Positions 1 through 8,945 of a DNA stretch of 64,000 nt are shown here, one piece after another; position 1 is the first letter of the stretch, and every line of letters starts with the position of its first letter. A program made the translations under genes and the position numbers. The stretch is from contig NZ_JBGCUE010000001.1 of NCBI RefSeq assembly GCF_041102575.1, forward strand, positions 1 through 64,000. The letters run 5' to 3'. The notes under the pieces are model-generated. The model searched no databases and was not told the origin of the DNA. It saw only the letters and a list, made by a program, of their open reading frames with translations. Origin of the DNA: Tenuifilum sp. 4138str. GTDB taxonomy: Bacteria > Bacteroidota > Bacteroidia > Bacteroidales > Tenuifilaceae.

Positions 1-46
1 TTTAGAAAAAGATTAAAGAATTTCATTCTTTCCCGTTTAATAAAAC

Positions 47-112
47 CTATGGATTTTCAATCCATAGTGGTTTAGTTATCACCTCAAACCAACACTATGT
101 TAACGCATAGTG
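47..112. other. Two short hairpins upstream of the first gene
   Basis: Two perfect inverted repeats are visible: CTATGGATT/AATCCATAG (47-55 and 59-67, 3-nt loop) and CACTATG/CATAGTG (93-99 and 106-112, 6-nt loop). Neither is followed by a T-run, so they are not clear terminators. They lie between the window edge and the TPR phosphatase gene. Their role is unknown; they could be RNA structure at the end of a transcript from outside the window or operator-like sites. Confidence 0.35.
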
Positions 113-204
113 CAATTTAATCAAAAATTGACACCAATTATTAGTTGCAATAAGAGAAAAAAGTAAATAAATGGCTAAATTTGATTAATAGTCGTGAAAG
201 TGTA

Positions 205-2403
205 ATGCCGTACCCTAAAGCTAAAACTTTCAACATTTTGTCACTACTGATTATATTGCTAATCAGCGGTTCTACTTATTCCCAAAACACTCAGTACGAT
301 CGCTTAACCTTTCAGCGCGATTCCTTGTTTGCCTCGCAGCTTTCCAACCAAATTGATAGCTTATTCTATGCCGGACAGTACGATAGCTGTATGCTGATAA
401 TTGACAAGGCAATAATCTTTTTCGATAAGTTAGGCTTAACCAGGTATAAAATTGATGCCTTAACCCGTAGGGGATCAATTTACAGAATTAATGGTAAGTT
501 TAGTAACGCCATGGCCGATTTTGGCGATGTGCTGGAGTATTACCAACGAACCGGGAATACAAAGGGCGAAGCCTCCACGCTAAACCATATTGGTGCAATT
601 TACCGGCTAAGAGGCGATTATCCCACAGCGCTTGACTACTACTTTAAGGCTTTGGCCAATTACCAGAAAATTAACTACCTGCCTGGCATTTCCTCGGTCC
701 TCAACAATATTGGAGTTGTTCATTTGTACCAAAAAATCTACGATAAGGCTTTAGAATACTACAACAAATCGTTATCCATTGAGGAAACCCTAAAGAGCGA
801 TGAAGGGATTGGTACTTCGTACCTAAACATTGGCGAAGTTTACCGAAAAAAAGGCGATTTGCAAAAGGCCGTCGATTACTACCTCAGAGCTTTAGTTTAC
901 GCTAACCGTACAAATGACCTTGATGGTATTGGAACCATTTACAATGAGCTGGCAGGCATTAACATCGAAAACGGCTCCACTGACGATGTTTTGAAGTACT
1001 TAAAGTTAGCTTATAATACATTTTTAAGTACAAATAGCCCACAACGACTTGCAGAGTGTCTAATAAACTTTGGGAAATACTACCAGGCTATAGGCAACAT
1101 CAATCAGGCCATAAAGCATTACAGCCAAGCCCTTGAACTTGCCGATAAAAACAAACTACTTGAAATTCAAAGCAATGCCCATTGTCAGCTAAGTACACTG
1201 TTCGACAAGCAAGGCAACACCGTATTGGCATACTCCCACTTCAAGAAGTATATTGAAACCCGCGATAGCCTATTTAACGAGGATAACACCCGAAAATCCA
1301 TTCAAGCTGAATTCTTTTACAAGTTTGAGCGCCAACAGGAAGAACACAGAATTGCCGAAGCCAAAAAAGAAGCGGAATACGCTGAACGTTTAAGGCGCGA
1401 AAAAGTGGTCAAAATTTCACTTATCACAATAATAAGCCTTGGTACTATTCTAATTGGGTTCATTCTATTCTATCTAAATAAAATCAAATTAAAAAACGAG
1501 GAGCTCAAGTTCCACCAAAAGGAAATCCTTGAAAAAAACGAGGAGCTCCAGCAGCAACAGGAAGAAATTTTGGCCCAACGCGACGAGATTGAGCGAAAAA
1601 ACGTAATCCTTGAACAATCGCAACAGATAATAGCCGATAAGAACGAAAGGATGATTAGCAGTATAGAGTATGCCAGAACAATCCAAAACGCGTTGCTACC
1701 AAAACCTGAAAAATTTTCGGAATTGTTTTCGGACTACTTTGTTATATACCAACCCAAGGACATTGTGAGCGGCGACTTTTACTGGATTAGCAGCGATGAG
1801 CGATACTCCTATGCTGCAGTTATGGACTGTACAGGGCATGGTGTGCCTGGCGCTTTCATGTCGATGATTGGAAACACCTTGCTTAACATGATTGTGATTG
1901 AGTGGGGTGTTAACCAACCATCAAAGGTTCTTGAGGCGCTTAACGAGCAGCTGCGCGAAGCCCTGAAACAAAAAGAGGTAGGTAATATTGTTTTGGCAGG
2001 TATTGATATTGCCTTTGTAACCATCGATAAGCATGAAAGGAAAATCTACTTCTCAGGCGCAGCACGACCCATGCTAATCATCCAAAACGGCGAGATGCAA
2101 CTGGTAAAAGGCAGCATCCGCTCCACTGGCGGTTTTCAACCGGCAAACACCAAACCTTTTGAGGATGTTTGCTTTGATCTCCTTTCGCCAACAAACATCT
2201 ACCTATTCTCCGATGGCTACTCCGATCAATTCAGTATTGATAAAAAGAAATTTGGCTTACAACGTTTTACTGAACTTATCTATCAATCGCATAGCAAACC
2301 CATGGCTGCACAACGCGACTTGCTAATCCAAATGATGGAGAACCATTTACATGGTGCTGACCAACTTGATGACATCTGCGTGATGGGACTTCGGTTAGCA
2401 TGA
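205..2403 (+). CDS. TPR-repeat, membrane-anchored PP2C/SpoIIE-type serine phosphatase
   Basis: This is a signalling phosphatase predicted to dephosphorylate a protein partner (by family, anti-sigma-antagonist-like proteins or other regulators). In order it shows an N-terminal signal/membrane segment (about residues 8-28), TPR repeats of the NIGxVY..KGDYxxALxYY type (about 50-370), a transmembrane helix at about 403-425, a Gln/Glu-rich coiled coil (about 430-490) and a C-terminal SpoIIE/PP2C domain with the GDFYW, DCTGHGVPGAFMS and SDGYSDQ metal-binding motifs (about 500-732). The open frame extends upstream to a TTG at 181, but ATG 205 directly precedes a credible signal segment and is preferred, giving 732 aa. 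The layout matches the common Bacteroidota 'tetratricopeptide repeat protein/SpoIIE family phosphatase', with sensor outside and phosphatase inside. The next gene is convergent and its stop is 2 bp away. The specific partner is unknown. Confidence 0.9.
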   Translation: MPYPKAKTFNILSLLIILLISGSTYSQNTQYDRLTFQRDSLFASQLSNQIDSLFYAGQYDSCMLIIDKAIIFFDKLGLTRYKIDALTRRGSIYRINGKFSNAMADFGDVLEYYQRTGNTKGEASTLNHIGAIYRLRGDYPTALDYYFKALANYQKINYLPGISSVLNNIGVVHLYQKIYDKALEYYNKSLSIEETLKSDEGIGTSYLNIGEVYRKKGDLQKAVDYYLRALVYANRTNDLDGIGTIYNELAGINIENGSTDDVLKYLKLAYNTFLSTNSPQRLAECLINFGKYYQAIGNINQAIKHYSQALELADKNKLLEIQSNAHCQLSTLFDKQGNTVLAYSHFKKYIETRDSLFNEDNTRKSIQAEFFYKFERQQEEHRIAEAKKEAEYAERLRREKVVKISLITIISLGTILIGFILFYLNKIKLKNEELKFHQKEILEKNEELQQQQEEILAQRDEIERKNVILEQSQQIIADKNERMISSIEYARTIQNALLPKPEKFSELFSDYFVIYQPKDIVSGDFYWISSDERYSYAAVMDCTGHGVPGAFMSMIGNTLLNMIVIEWGVNQPSKVLEALNEQLREALKQKEVGNIVLAGIDIAFVTIDKHERKIYFSGAARPMLIIQNGEMQLVKGSIRSTGGFQPANTKPFEDVCFDLLSPTNIYLFSDGYSDQFSIDKKKFGLQRFTELIYQSHSKPMAAQRDLLIQMMENHLHGADQLDDICVMGLRLA

Positions 2404-2405
2404 TG

Positions 2406-4514
2406 CTACCTGATACTCAAATCGGGGTACTCAAGCCGAACATGGTAAATATTCTGTAACTTCTTCTTAAAAATTGTCTTTATCAGCGAAATATCCCTAA
2501 GCGTAACATCGGCAAAGCCGTACTGCCCTGAGTTAAGCTGATCATCGATAATCCTCTCGACCAACTGATCGATACTTTGTACGGTATACTCCTTAAGGCT
2601 ACGCGAGGCTGCCTCAACGGCATCGGCCATCATCACGATAGCTGTTTCCTTGGTTTGCGGTTCTGGCCCTGGGTATGAGAACTTACCCTCGTCGATATTT
2701 GCATTCTCAGCCTGCAATTCCTTATTGTAGAAGTACTTAACCTTGCTTGTACCATGATGCATCTTTATAAAGTCAACTATTTGACTCGGTAATCCTACCT
2801 TAGCGGCAATTTTCACCCCTTCATGCACATGATTTATGATAATCTCCGCACTTTTAACATTATCAACATTCTCATGAGGATTGAATCCGCCCTGCTGATT
2901 CTCAATAAAGAACATAGGGTTAGCCATTTTCCCAATATCGTGGTATAGGGCTCCAGCCCTAACCAGTAAAGGATTACCGCCAACACGCTGAACAGCGCTT
3001 TCGGCTAAATTGGCCACCTGTAAGGAGTGCTGGAAGGTTCCAGGAGCAACCTCGGCTAGCTTTCGGAGCAAATCGAGGTTGGTATCGGAAAGTTCAATAA
3101 GCGTGATATCGGACAAAAACCCAAAAAACTTCTCAATAATGTAAACTAATTGGTACGAAGCAAGAAGCAACAAAGCGTTTATACCATACCATAATGCGAC
3201 GAACCAGTTTACTCCTTTGAGTGAGCCATCGCCAACAAGATATAGGCTTAATGTTAACGTCAAGTAGGAAAAGTAAACAAGCCCCACAGTTTTAAATAGT
3301 TGACCACGGTTGTATAATTGGGACAATCCAATTATTGCCACTATGCCAGCAATAAAGTTGGTGAATACAAACTCAAAGCTGTTGGGGACTAAAAATGCTA
3401 CAAGAAAAATGGTAATAAGATGAACAAAAAGGGCAAGCCGGGAATCGAAAAAGGCTTTAACAAAAATAGGAACAATGGCTAGTGGAACAACAAAAATACT
3501 GAATGTATTGGTTTTGATTACCAGAGCTGAAATTGCGGCCGATACGGTTATTAACATTAAAATAAATAACAGCTTCCTATTATCATTCAATACCTCGTTT
3601 CGGAAATTCAATAGGAAAAGGAAAAGAACAATGTAGAGCGATGCAATAAGTATCATATTCCCAAAGAGAATGACAAATAAATTTTTTGCTCCCAAGCGTT
3701 TATCATACTCTTTTTTGAGCGATTCAAGAATCTGGTAAATCTCTGAGTTAACCACCTCGCCCTTCACTACAATTTTCTCACCGGATTGTATCAACCCCTT
3801 AGTAATTGAAATATTTGATATTAGCTCATTACTGAACTTTTGCGTTGCAACCTCATCATAAAACAGGTTTGGTTGAATGTATTCCTTAAGGTTAATCATT
3901 TCCCACAAACCTACCAGTCCAGGACTTAAGCTTTTAGTGAAGTCGCTTGCCTTTGAATTTAAAAGCTTAACAGCCTTTTGAACCGTATAAACCTCATCGA
4001 ACCACTTATCATATGCCACATTATTGATAACAACAGCCAAACCCTGCTTGAGCATGCTATTTGAAATGGCGCTCTCATCCTGATTGATAATACCATTTAG
4101 GTATATCTGATTTAGGTTATCGGCAACAAACTTTTCTAGCTTCGGTTTTACTTTCAGGTAATTTGCTTTAGAAGTTTTTGATACATTCTGACTTGTAATG
4201 AACTTGTCAAATGCCAAGTCGAAATTGGCACGAAATCTCTCCAGCTGCTGCGTGTTAATGGTAGAATCGTACCGGTAAAACGATTTGAACTCCTTTAGTA
4301 ACTTGCTTTTTTCGGCAAAGAGCTCTTGCTCTGTCTTATATACCGGAAAGTCGAAAGGGGCATAAAGATCCTCATGCATCCATGGTCGTCCTTTCTGGAA
4401 TTCATAGCTAAATCGACCTTCACGCGGCATTATTGTAACCACAATGAGGTACGACACCACAAATAATACAAATGCGATAATGTGTTTTATTCTGCTTTTT
4501 GGGTTCGTAGCCAT
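2406..4514 (-). CDS. PgpH-like 7TM-HD family phosphohydrolase (probable c-di-AMP phosphodiesterase)
   Basis: This is a 702-aa membrane enzyme. It has an N-terminal TM helix (about 9-30), a large extracytoplasmic 7TMR-HDED-type domain (about 45-270), a block of roughly seven hydrophobic helices (about 275-480) and a cytoplasmic HD domain (about 485-690) with the metal motif HDIGK near residue 525 and a following HH pair. By family (PgpH of Listeria) it hydrolyses cyclic di-AMP to pApA; that substrate is inferred, not visible. It is downstream of the CCA-adding enzyme with a 21-bp gap on the same strand, so the two are probably co-transcribed. The ATG at 4514 opens directly into a basic stretch and the first TM helix, which supports this start. 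Length is normal for the family and no motif is missing. Confidence 0.92.
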   Translation of the reverse strand: MATNPKSRIKHIIAFVLFVVSYLIVVTIMPREGRFSYEFQKGRPWMHEDLYAPFDFPVYKTEQELFAEKSKLLKEFKSFYRYDSTINTQQLERFRANFDLAFDKFITSQNVSKTSKANYLKVKPKLEKFVADNLNQIYLNGIINQDESAISNSMLKQGLAVVINNVAYDKWFDEVYTVQKAVKLLNSKASDFTKSLSPGLVGLWEMINLKEYIQPNLFYDEVATQKFSNELISNISITKGLIQSGEKIVVKGEVVNSEIYQILESLKKEYDKRLGAKNLFVILFGNMILIASLYIVLFLFLLNFRNEVLNDNRKLLFILMLITVSAAISALVIKTNTFSIFVVPLAIVPIFVKAFFDSRLALFVHLITIFLVAFLVPNSFEFVFTNFIAGIVAIIGLSQLYNRGQLFKTVGLVYFSYLTLTLSLYLVGDGSLKGVNWFVALWYGINALLLLASYQLVYIIEKFFGFLSDITLIELSDTNLDLLRKLAEVAPGTFQHSLQVANLAESAVQRVGGNPLLVRAGALYHDIGKMANPMFFIENQQGGFNPHENVDNVKSAEIIINHVHEGVKIAAKVGLPSQIVDFIKMHHGTSKVKYFYNKELQAENANIDEGKFSYPGPEPQTKETAIVMMADAVEAASRSLKEYTVQSIDQLVERIIDDQLNSGQYGFADVTLRDISLIKTIFKKKLQNIYHVRLEYPDLSIR

Positions 4515-4535
4515 ATCAATTTTTTTATAAAAGTA

Positions 4536-5978
4536 CTAACATTTATTTGTCATTGAAATGTATTGAGGGTCAATATTTACCACGCTCAAACCCAGTTCCT
4601 TACCAGCATTGAGCATAAGGGTATAGGCCTCAAAAAAATCGTTACGGATTTCCCCATCCAGGATAGCATCCTTAATCCTATTTTTAATTATCCCCACCTC
4701 CCTGCAGGGTTTCAGGTTAAAGGCTTCCATAATCATTTCGCCTGTAACCGGTGGCTGAAAATTCCTAATGGAATCTTTTTCCTCCACCTCCTTTAGCTTC
4801 TTCCTTACAATCCTAAAGTTTGCCAGATGTTTCCGAACAGTGCTATCGTTCTTTGAGGTTATATCGGCTTCGCAAAGCATCATCAGGTCATCAATATCGT
4901 CGCCTGCATCAAATAGCAGACGGCGAACAGCCGAATCGGTAACAACCTCCTGCGATAAAACGATTGGTCTAAGATGAAGCAGAACCATTTTTTGAACATA
5001 TTTCATCTTATCGTTAAGGGGCAGCTTGAGCTTACGAAATATTTCAGGGATCATTTTTGCACCCAAAAATTCGTGTCCATGAAAAGTCCACCCTTGACCC
5101 GCCACAAAGCGTTTTGTTTTTGGCTTGCCAATGTCGTGAAGCAATGCAGCCCACCGCAACCAAAGGTTGTCGGTTTTCTGCGACAGGTTATCTAACACCT
5201 CAAGCGTATGGTAAAAGTTATCCTTATGCGATACTCCATTGCGCGATTCCACTCCCTTCATTGCCGCCAGTTCCGGGAAAATATGTTGCAATAGCCCTGT
5301 TTGTTCAAGAAGTAACCACCCTACCGATGGCCGTGGCGAAGCCATCATCTTATTTATTTCGTCCACAACCCGCTCAATGGAAACAATAGTAATGCGTGAG
5401 CTCATTTCACGGATAGCATCCAGGGTTTTGAGCTCAATATCAAAGTTTAGCTGTGTTGCAAACCTGATTGCCCTGAGCATACGCAAAGGGTCGTCGGAAA
5501 AGGTGGTGGCGGGGTCGAGCGGTGTGCGTATTGTCTTACTTTTTAAATCCTGCAAACCGTTGAACGGATCAATTAGCTCACCAAAGTTTCGTTTGTTCAG
5601 CCCTATTGCAAGGGCATTTATGGTAAAATCGCGCCTTTTCTGATCGTCCTCAAGCGAACCGTTTTCAACTATTGGCTTTCGGGAGTCGAGCCTGTACGAT
5701 TCCTTTCGGGCACCTACAAACTCAATATCCCACTCGTTGTGCTTTAGCTGTGCTGTTCCAAAGTTTTTGAAATAGGTTACCTTCCGTGCCCTAAGCCTTT
5801 GAGCCACCTTGCGTGCAAAATCTACCCCGCTGCCTACAACAACTATATCGATATCCTTCGATGGTCGGTTCAGTAAAATGTCCCTCACAAAACCTCCAAT
5901 AACGTAAGCATCAACCCCCTCAATCTCTGCCACATCCGATATTACTCTAAATATGTTGCTTTTTAGGTATTCCTTCAT
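4536..5978 (-). CDS. cca: CCA tRNA nucleotidyltransferase with HD domain
   Basis: This enzyme adds or repairs the 3'-CCA end of tRNAs from CTP and ATP. The 480-aa product begins with the nucleotidyltransferase core: GGFVRDILL, then the catalytic DIDIVV carboxylates (about residues 28-48), [10 protein letters not shown] (about 115) and [13 protein letters not shown] (about 163), which is the class II poly(A) polymerase/CCA-enzyme signature. An HD domain with HDIGKPKT follows (about 285). Class II enzymes of this size in Bacteroidota are usually CCA-adding; a pure poly(A) polymerase cannot be excluded from sequence alone. It is first in a two-gene unit with the PgpH-like gene, and is divergent from the thioredoxin gene across 217 bp. 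Confidence 0.92.
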   Translation of the reverse strand: MKEYLKSNIFRVISDVAEIEGVDAYVIGGFVRDILLNRPSKDIDIVVVGSGVDFARKVAQRLRARKVTYFKNFGTAQLKHNEWDIEFVGARKESYRLDSRKPIVENGSLEDDQKRRDFTINALAIGLNKRNFGELIDPFNGLQDLKSKTIRTPLDPATTFSDDPLRMLRAIRFATQLNFDIELKTLDAIREMSSRITIVSIERVVDEINKMMASPRPSVGWLLLEQTGLLQHIFPELAAMKGVESRNGVSHKDNFYHTLEVLDNLSQKTDNLWLRWAALLHDIGKPKTKRFVAGQGWTFHGHEFLGAKMIPEIFRKLKLPLNDKMKYVQKMVLLHLRPIVLSQEVVTDSAVRRLLFDAGDDIDDLMMLCEADITSKNDSTVRKHLANFRIVRKKLKEVEEKDSIRNFQPPVTGEMIMEAFNLKPCREVGIIKNRIKDAILDGEIRNDFFEAYTLMLNAGKELGLSVVNIDPQYISMTNKC

Positions 5979-5997
5979 ATTGTTATGTTATGCCTGA

Positions 5998-6005
5998 CAA
6001 AATTA
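5998..6005 (-). promoter_or_regulatory. Putative -7 box for cca
   Basis: On the minus strand TAATTTTG matches the Bacteroidota -7 consensus TAnnTTTG, about 20 nt upstream of the cca start codon. A TTAG lies 20 nt further upstream in the -33 position. This predicts a very short leader. It is a motif match only. Confidence 0.45.
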
Positions 6006-6136
6006 CAACTTATCAAACTTTTAGCCTAAATTTTTGTTTAATAGTAAAAATGCATTGTTTAAAACATCGCAATGATAAAATGACATATATCAGCTTAAAA
6101 TATTCAACAAAATTATGCCAATAAATGTTTTGGTAT

Positions 6137-6144
6137 TACTTTTG
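6137..6144 (+). promoter_or_regulatory. Putative -7 box for thioredoxin gene
   Basis: TACTTTTG matches TAnnTTTG exactly, about 50 nt upstream of the start codon. No convincing -33 TTTG is found at the expected spacing. Confidence 0.4.
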
Positions 6145-6195
6145 CATCGAAATATGTAAATAATTTGATTTATTAATAAATAAACCAGTAACACT

Positions 6196-6552
6196 ATGAT
6201 TGAGCACTTAACAGCAGAAACATTCAAGCAGAAAGTATTTGATTACGAAAAGAATAACGAGTGGAAGTTTGAGGGCGACAAGCCTGCCATCATCGATTTC
6301 TATGCCGATTGGTGTGGTCCCTGCAAAATGGTAGCACCTATTCTGGAAGAACTTGCCAAGGAATATGAGGGCAAGCTCAATATTTACAAGGTAGATACCG
6401 AGGAAGAGCAGGAACTTGCTGCGGTTTTTGGAATTCGAAGCATTCCTTCGTTACTCTTTATTCCGCTAAATGATCAGCCTCAAATGGCTATGGGTGCTTT
6501 ACCCAAGGACACCTTTAAAAAGGCATTCAAGGATGTTTTAGGTGTTGAGTAA
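6196..6552 (+). CDS. trxA: Thioredoxin
   Basis: This 118-aa cytoplasmic thiol-disulfide oxidoreductase has the WCGPC active site at residues 39-43 and the cis-proline SIPS motif about 37 residues later. There is no signal peptide, so it should act as a general cytosolic thioredoxin rather than an envelope TlpA-like protein. The N-terminus is slightly longer than in E. coli TrxA. The ATG at 6196 gives a normal family length. It is a single-gene unit: the upstream gene is divergent, and a strong intrinsic terminator begins 22 bp after the stop codon. Confidence 0.95.
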   Translation: MIEHLTAETFKQKVFDYEKNNEWKFEGDKPAIIDFYADWCGPCKMVAPILEELAKEYEGKLNIYKVDTEEEQELAAVFGIRSIPSLLFIPLNDQPQMAMGALPKDTFKKAFKDVLGVE

Positions 6553-6574
6553 TTGAACCTATTTGTAATAAATG

Positions 6575-6602
6575 AAAAGGAGCCAATGGCTCCTTTTTTT
6601 TA
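6575..6602 (+). terminator. Intrinsic terminator after trxA
   Basis: A 10-bp perfect stem AAAAGGAGCC/GGCTCCTTTT with a 3-nt loop (aat) runs into a T-tract. Confidence 0.9.
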
Positions 6603-6716
6603 TTCTGGTTGATTTTGCGTTAGATACCAGAAAGCATGGCCTTAAAACCTTAACCCTAAACTTTGAATTCCGCTTCGCGGGACTGGCTCTTTTCCCCTGT
6701 AAGGCGAGAGGCGGGA

Positions 6717-6742
6717 CTTTTATCCTTTATCCTTTATCCTTT
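6717..6742. repeat. Heptamer tandem repeat (TTTATCC, about 3.5 copies)
   Basis: A 7-bp unit is repeated in tandem in the spacer, ending at the stop codon of the MOSC/MogA gene. It is one of several 7-bp tandem repeats in spacers of this window. Confidence 0.7.
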
Positions 6743-7688
6743 AATGACTATCAATCCCCATCAGCATCAAAAACAAATGCTTTTGCATCTTTGAAATCTC
6801 ACCCATGTATTCCCTTACAGCCTTAACGCTTCCGGGTAATGTGTACACAAATGTAGTTCCCATTAACCCAGCAACGCCTCTACTAAGCAAAGCGTTTGGT
6901 TTTTCGGCCCCATACTTTAAGCGGATGTGCTCCATAATCCCGGGAATTTCTTTATCGAGCAATGGTTTTACAACATCGGGAGTAATATCGCGCGGGCCAA
7001 TTCCAGTTCCGCCAGTTGTTAAAACCATGTCGTATTTAGAGTTTCGTGCTTCAATCAGTCTGTTCTCTAGCAAATCTCGGTCGTCGGGAATAATTTCAGT
7101 TTCCACCTCTAACTGCCAGGATATGGAGTTAAAGAAATCGGAAACAAGTTTAGCAACCTCAGGACCGCTAAGGTCCTCATACTCGCCCCTACTTGCCCTG
7201 TCGCTTAAAGTAATTACTTTTACCCTGTAAACCTTTGGGTAAAAGCAAAGCTCATCGCCTGCTTTTAAGGAACCTCCTTTCAGTACCCGAACAAATATCC
7301 CCTCCTTAGGCATCACACAGTTACCCACCTGACGGTAGATGGCGCACCCATCGCCATGGCACGATTTGCCAATTTGTGTCACCTCAAGTTCAACACCAGC
7401 ACCCACAAAACGGTCGCCTGGCTTTGTCCTGTAAAGTTCAAGGCCATGAGTGGTGATATTTTCGGCAAAATCGCCATACTTTACAGGCAGACCGCTAGCC
7501 TTTGTAAACTTATCGATACTCTCAACGCCGAGCATGCTCACCTGACGATGCCAGGCACCAGCATGTGCATCGCCTTTAACACCAAGCGAGTTTAGCTCAA
7601 TACTATCAACTGCATGCTTAGTTGTTCCTTTTTTTTCGGAGATATTTACCGATACAACCTTTACAGTAATGGGATTAGTTTGCTCCAT
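6741..7688 (-). CDS. MOSC domain fused to MogA/MoaB-type molybdopterin adenylyltransferase domain
   Basis: This 315-aa fusion belongs to molybdenum cofactor biosynthesis. Residues 1 to about 150 form a MOSC domain, seen by homology to MoCo sulfurase C-terminal proteins: KGDAHAG near the N-terminus and a conserved Cys in GKSCHGDGC. Residues from about 158 to the end form a MogA/MoaB domain with TLSDRASRGEYEDLSGP, TTGGTGIGPRDITPDVV and LPGSVKAV. MogA activates molybdopterin by adenylylation; MOSC domains are thought to bind metal-sulfur or deliver cofactor. It is last in the minus-strand operon, 2 bp after moaC. The fusion puts an insertion-step and a cofactor-handling domain in one chain. MoaB-type folds can be MogA-like or MoaB-like, so the exact reaction is inferred. 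Confidence 0.88.
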   Translation of the reverse strand: MEQTNPITVKVVSVNISEKKGTTKHAVDSIELNSLGVKGDAHAGAWHRQVSMLGVESIDKFTKASGLPVKYGDFAENITTHGLELYRTKPGDRFVGAGVELEVTQIGKSCHGDGCAIYRQVGNCVMPKEGIFVRVLKGGSLKAGDELCFYPKVYRVKVITLSDRASRGEYEDLSGPEVAKLVSDFFNSISWQLEVETEIIPDDRDLLENRLIEARNSKYDMVLTTGGTGIGPRDITPDVVKPLLDKEIPGIMEHIRLKYGAEKPNALLSRGVAGLMGTTFVYTLPGSVKAVREYMGEISKMQKHLFLMLMGIDSH

Positions 7689-7690
7689 AG

Positions 7691-8143
7691 CTAATCAATA
7701 TCCTTTTTGGTTTTCTCAATTAGTTCAACGCGTTCAATAACCATTTGCTTGTCAACAGCCTTGCTCATGTCGTAAATGGTAAGGAGCGCCACGGTTGCTG
7801 CTGTTAGTGCCTCCATCTCCACACCGGTTTGCCCAATGCACTTGGCGTAACTTTTAACCTCAACCCCATTTTCGCAAAGGGTAGCTTTAACATCAACTTT
7901 AGTAAGCATGAGTGTATGGCAAAGCGGAATTAGTTCAGGGGTTCGCTTAGCAGCCTGTATGCCAGCAATCTCCGCAATGGTTAAAACATCACCCTTTTTC
8001 ATTTGGTTATCACGGATCAACTTTACCGTTTGGGGTAGTAAACGAATAAAGCCAGTTGCGCTAGCCTCGCGTATCTGATTGGGTTTATGACCAACATCAA
8101 CCATATTGGCCTTGCCATTTTTATCGGTGTGCGATAGTTCCAT
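7691..8143 (-). CDS. moaC: Cyclic pyranopterin monophosphate synthase MoaC
   Basis: MoaC acts with MoaA to convert the 3',8-cyclised GTP intermediate to cyclic pyranopterin monophosphate. Family motifs are clear: KANMVDVGHKP at the N-terminus, then LIPLCHTLMLTKV, and the KCIGQTGVEMEALTA signature near the middle. The open frame reaches back to 8188 inside moaA, but the ATG at 8143, three bases after the moaA stop (TGA at 8145-8147), gives a normal 150-aa MoaC and is the better start. It is followed 2 bp later by the MOSC/MogA fusion. Tight spacing indicates translational coupling within the operon. Confidence 0.95.
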   Translation of the reverse strand: MELSHTDKNGKANMVDVGHKPNQIREASATGFIRLLPQTVKLIRDNQMKKGDVLTIAEIAGIQAAKRTPELIPLCHTLMLTKVDVKATLCENGVEVKSYAKCIGQTGVEMEALTAATVALLTIYDMSKAVDKQMVIERVELIEKTKKDID

Positions 8144-8144
8144 A

Positions 8145-8945
8145 TCAGCCTCCAATGTTGTAAAACTCACCGCTACGGTTTGCAACACCGCAAGCAGGTT
8201 TATTTTTTATAGCCATTTCAATTGCTTGCTGTATGCCTAACTCCCTTACGTTATATCCCTTGTCGCTAAAAAGGCATGGTTTAAGAATTCCATCGGCGGT
8301 TAAGCGCAACCTGTTACAGGTGCTACAATCTCCACCCTCGCCACCCTCAACAACGCCAAAGACACCATCATCGAGGTTCATCTTTGGGATAAAACGGGCA
8401 ATAAAGCCATTAGAGTTAGCAAATGCTTTAACGGCTTGCGCATCGGGTTCGTTAGAATTGTTTTCTACCACGCAATTCAATTTTATGGGGTTAAAACCCA
8501 CCTTTTTGGCTTCCTCAAGCCCCTCCAGCACATCGGATAGCGAGCCAACCCTTGTTATAGCCTTATACTTTTGGGGATCTAACGTATCGAGACTAACATT
8601 TATGCGTTTTAATCCGGCATCGTAAAGGGGTTGAGCAAATTGTTTCAAAAGCGTTCCGTTGGTAGTCAAACCTAAATCGGTAATACCCTCAACAGTTTTA
8701 AGCATCCTTACCAAGTCCACAATTCCTTTGCGGACTAGCGGTTCGCCACCAGTAATGCGAACCTTTTCAAAACCATGCTGAACCGCAATCCGAGCTATTT
8801 CTACAATTTCCTCAAAGGTTAAGACCTGGTTATGGGGTATTTGGACAATACCCTCCTCGGGCATGCAGTAGGTACACCGCAGGTTACACCTATCGGTAAC
8901 CGATATCCTGAGGTAATTAATGCGCCTGTTAAATTGGTCGAACAT
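8145..8945 (-). CDS. moaA: GTP 3',8-cyclase MoaA, short form (radical SAM)
   Basis: This radical SAM enzyme begins molybdenum cofactor synthesis from GTP. The N-terminal Fe-S/SAM motif CNLRCTYC gives Cys20, Cys24 and Cys27, and GGEPLVR follows. The second cluster motif CSTCNRLRLTADGILKPC supplies Cys207, Cys210 and Cys224 with the Arg residues that contact GTP, and the chain ends in the family's C-terminal Gly-Gly. The protein is 266 aa, against about 325-340 usually. The distance from the first to the second cluster is about 46 residues shorter than in E. coli MoaA, with the loss just before the second cluster motif. All known catalytic residues I can recognise remain, so it may be functional. 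It overlaps moeA by 17 bp. Confidence 0.9.
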   Translation of the reverse strand: MFDQFNRRINYLRISVTDRCNLRCTYCMPEEGIVQIPHNQVLTFEEIVEIARIAVQHGFEKVRITGGEPLVRKGIVDLVRMLKTVEGITDLGLTTNGTLLKQFAQPLYDAGLKRINVSLDTLDPQKYKAITRVGSLSDVLEGLEEAKKVGFNPIKLNCVVENNSNEPDAQAVKAFANSNGFIARFIPKMNLDDGVFGVVEGGEGGDCSTCNRLRLTADGILKPCLFSDKGYNVRELGIQQAIEMAIKNKPACGVANRSGEFYNIGG

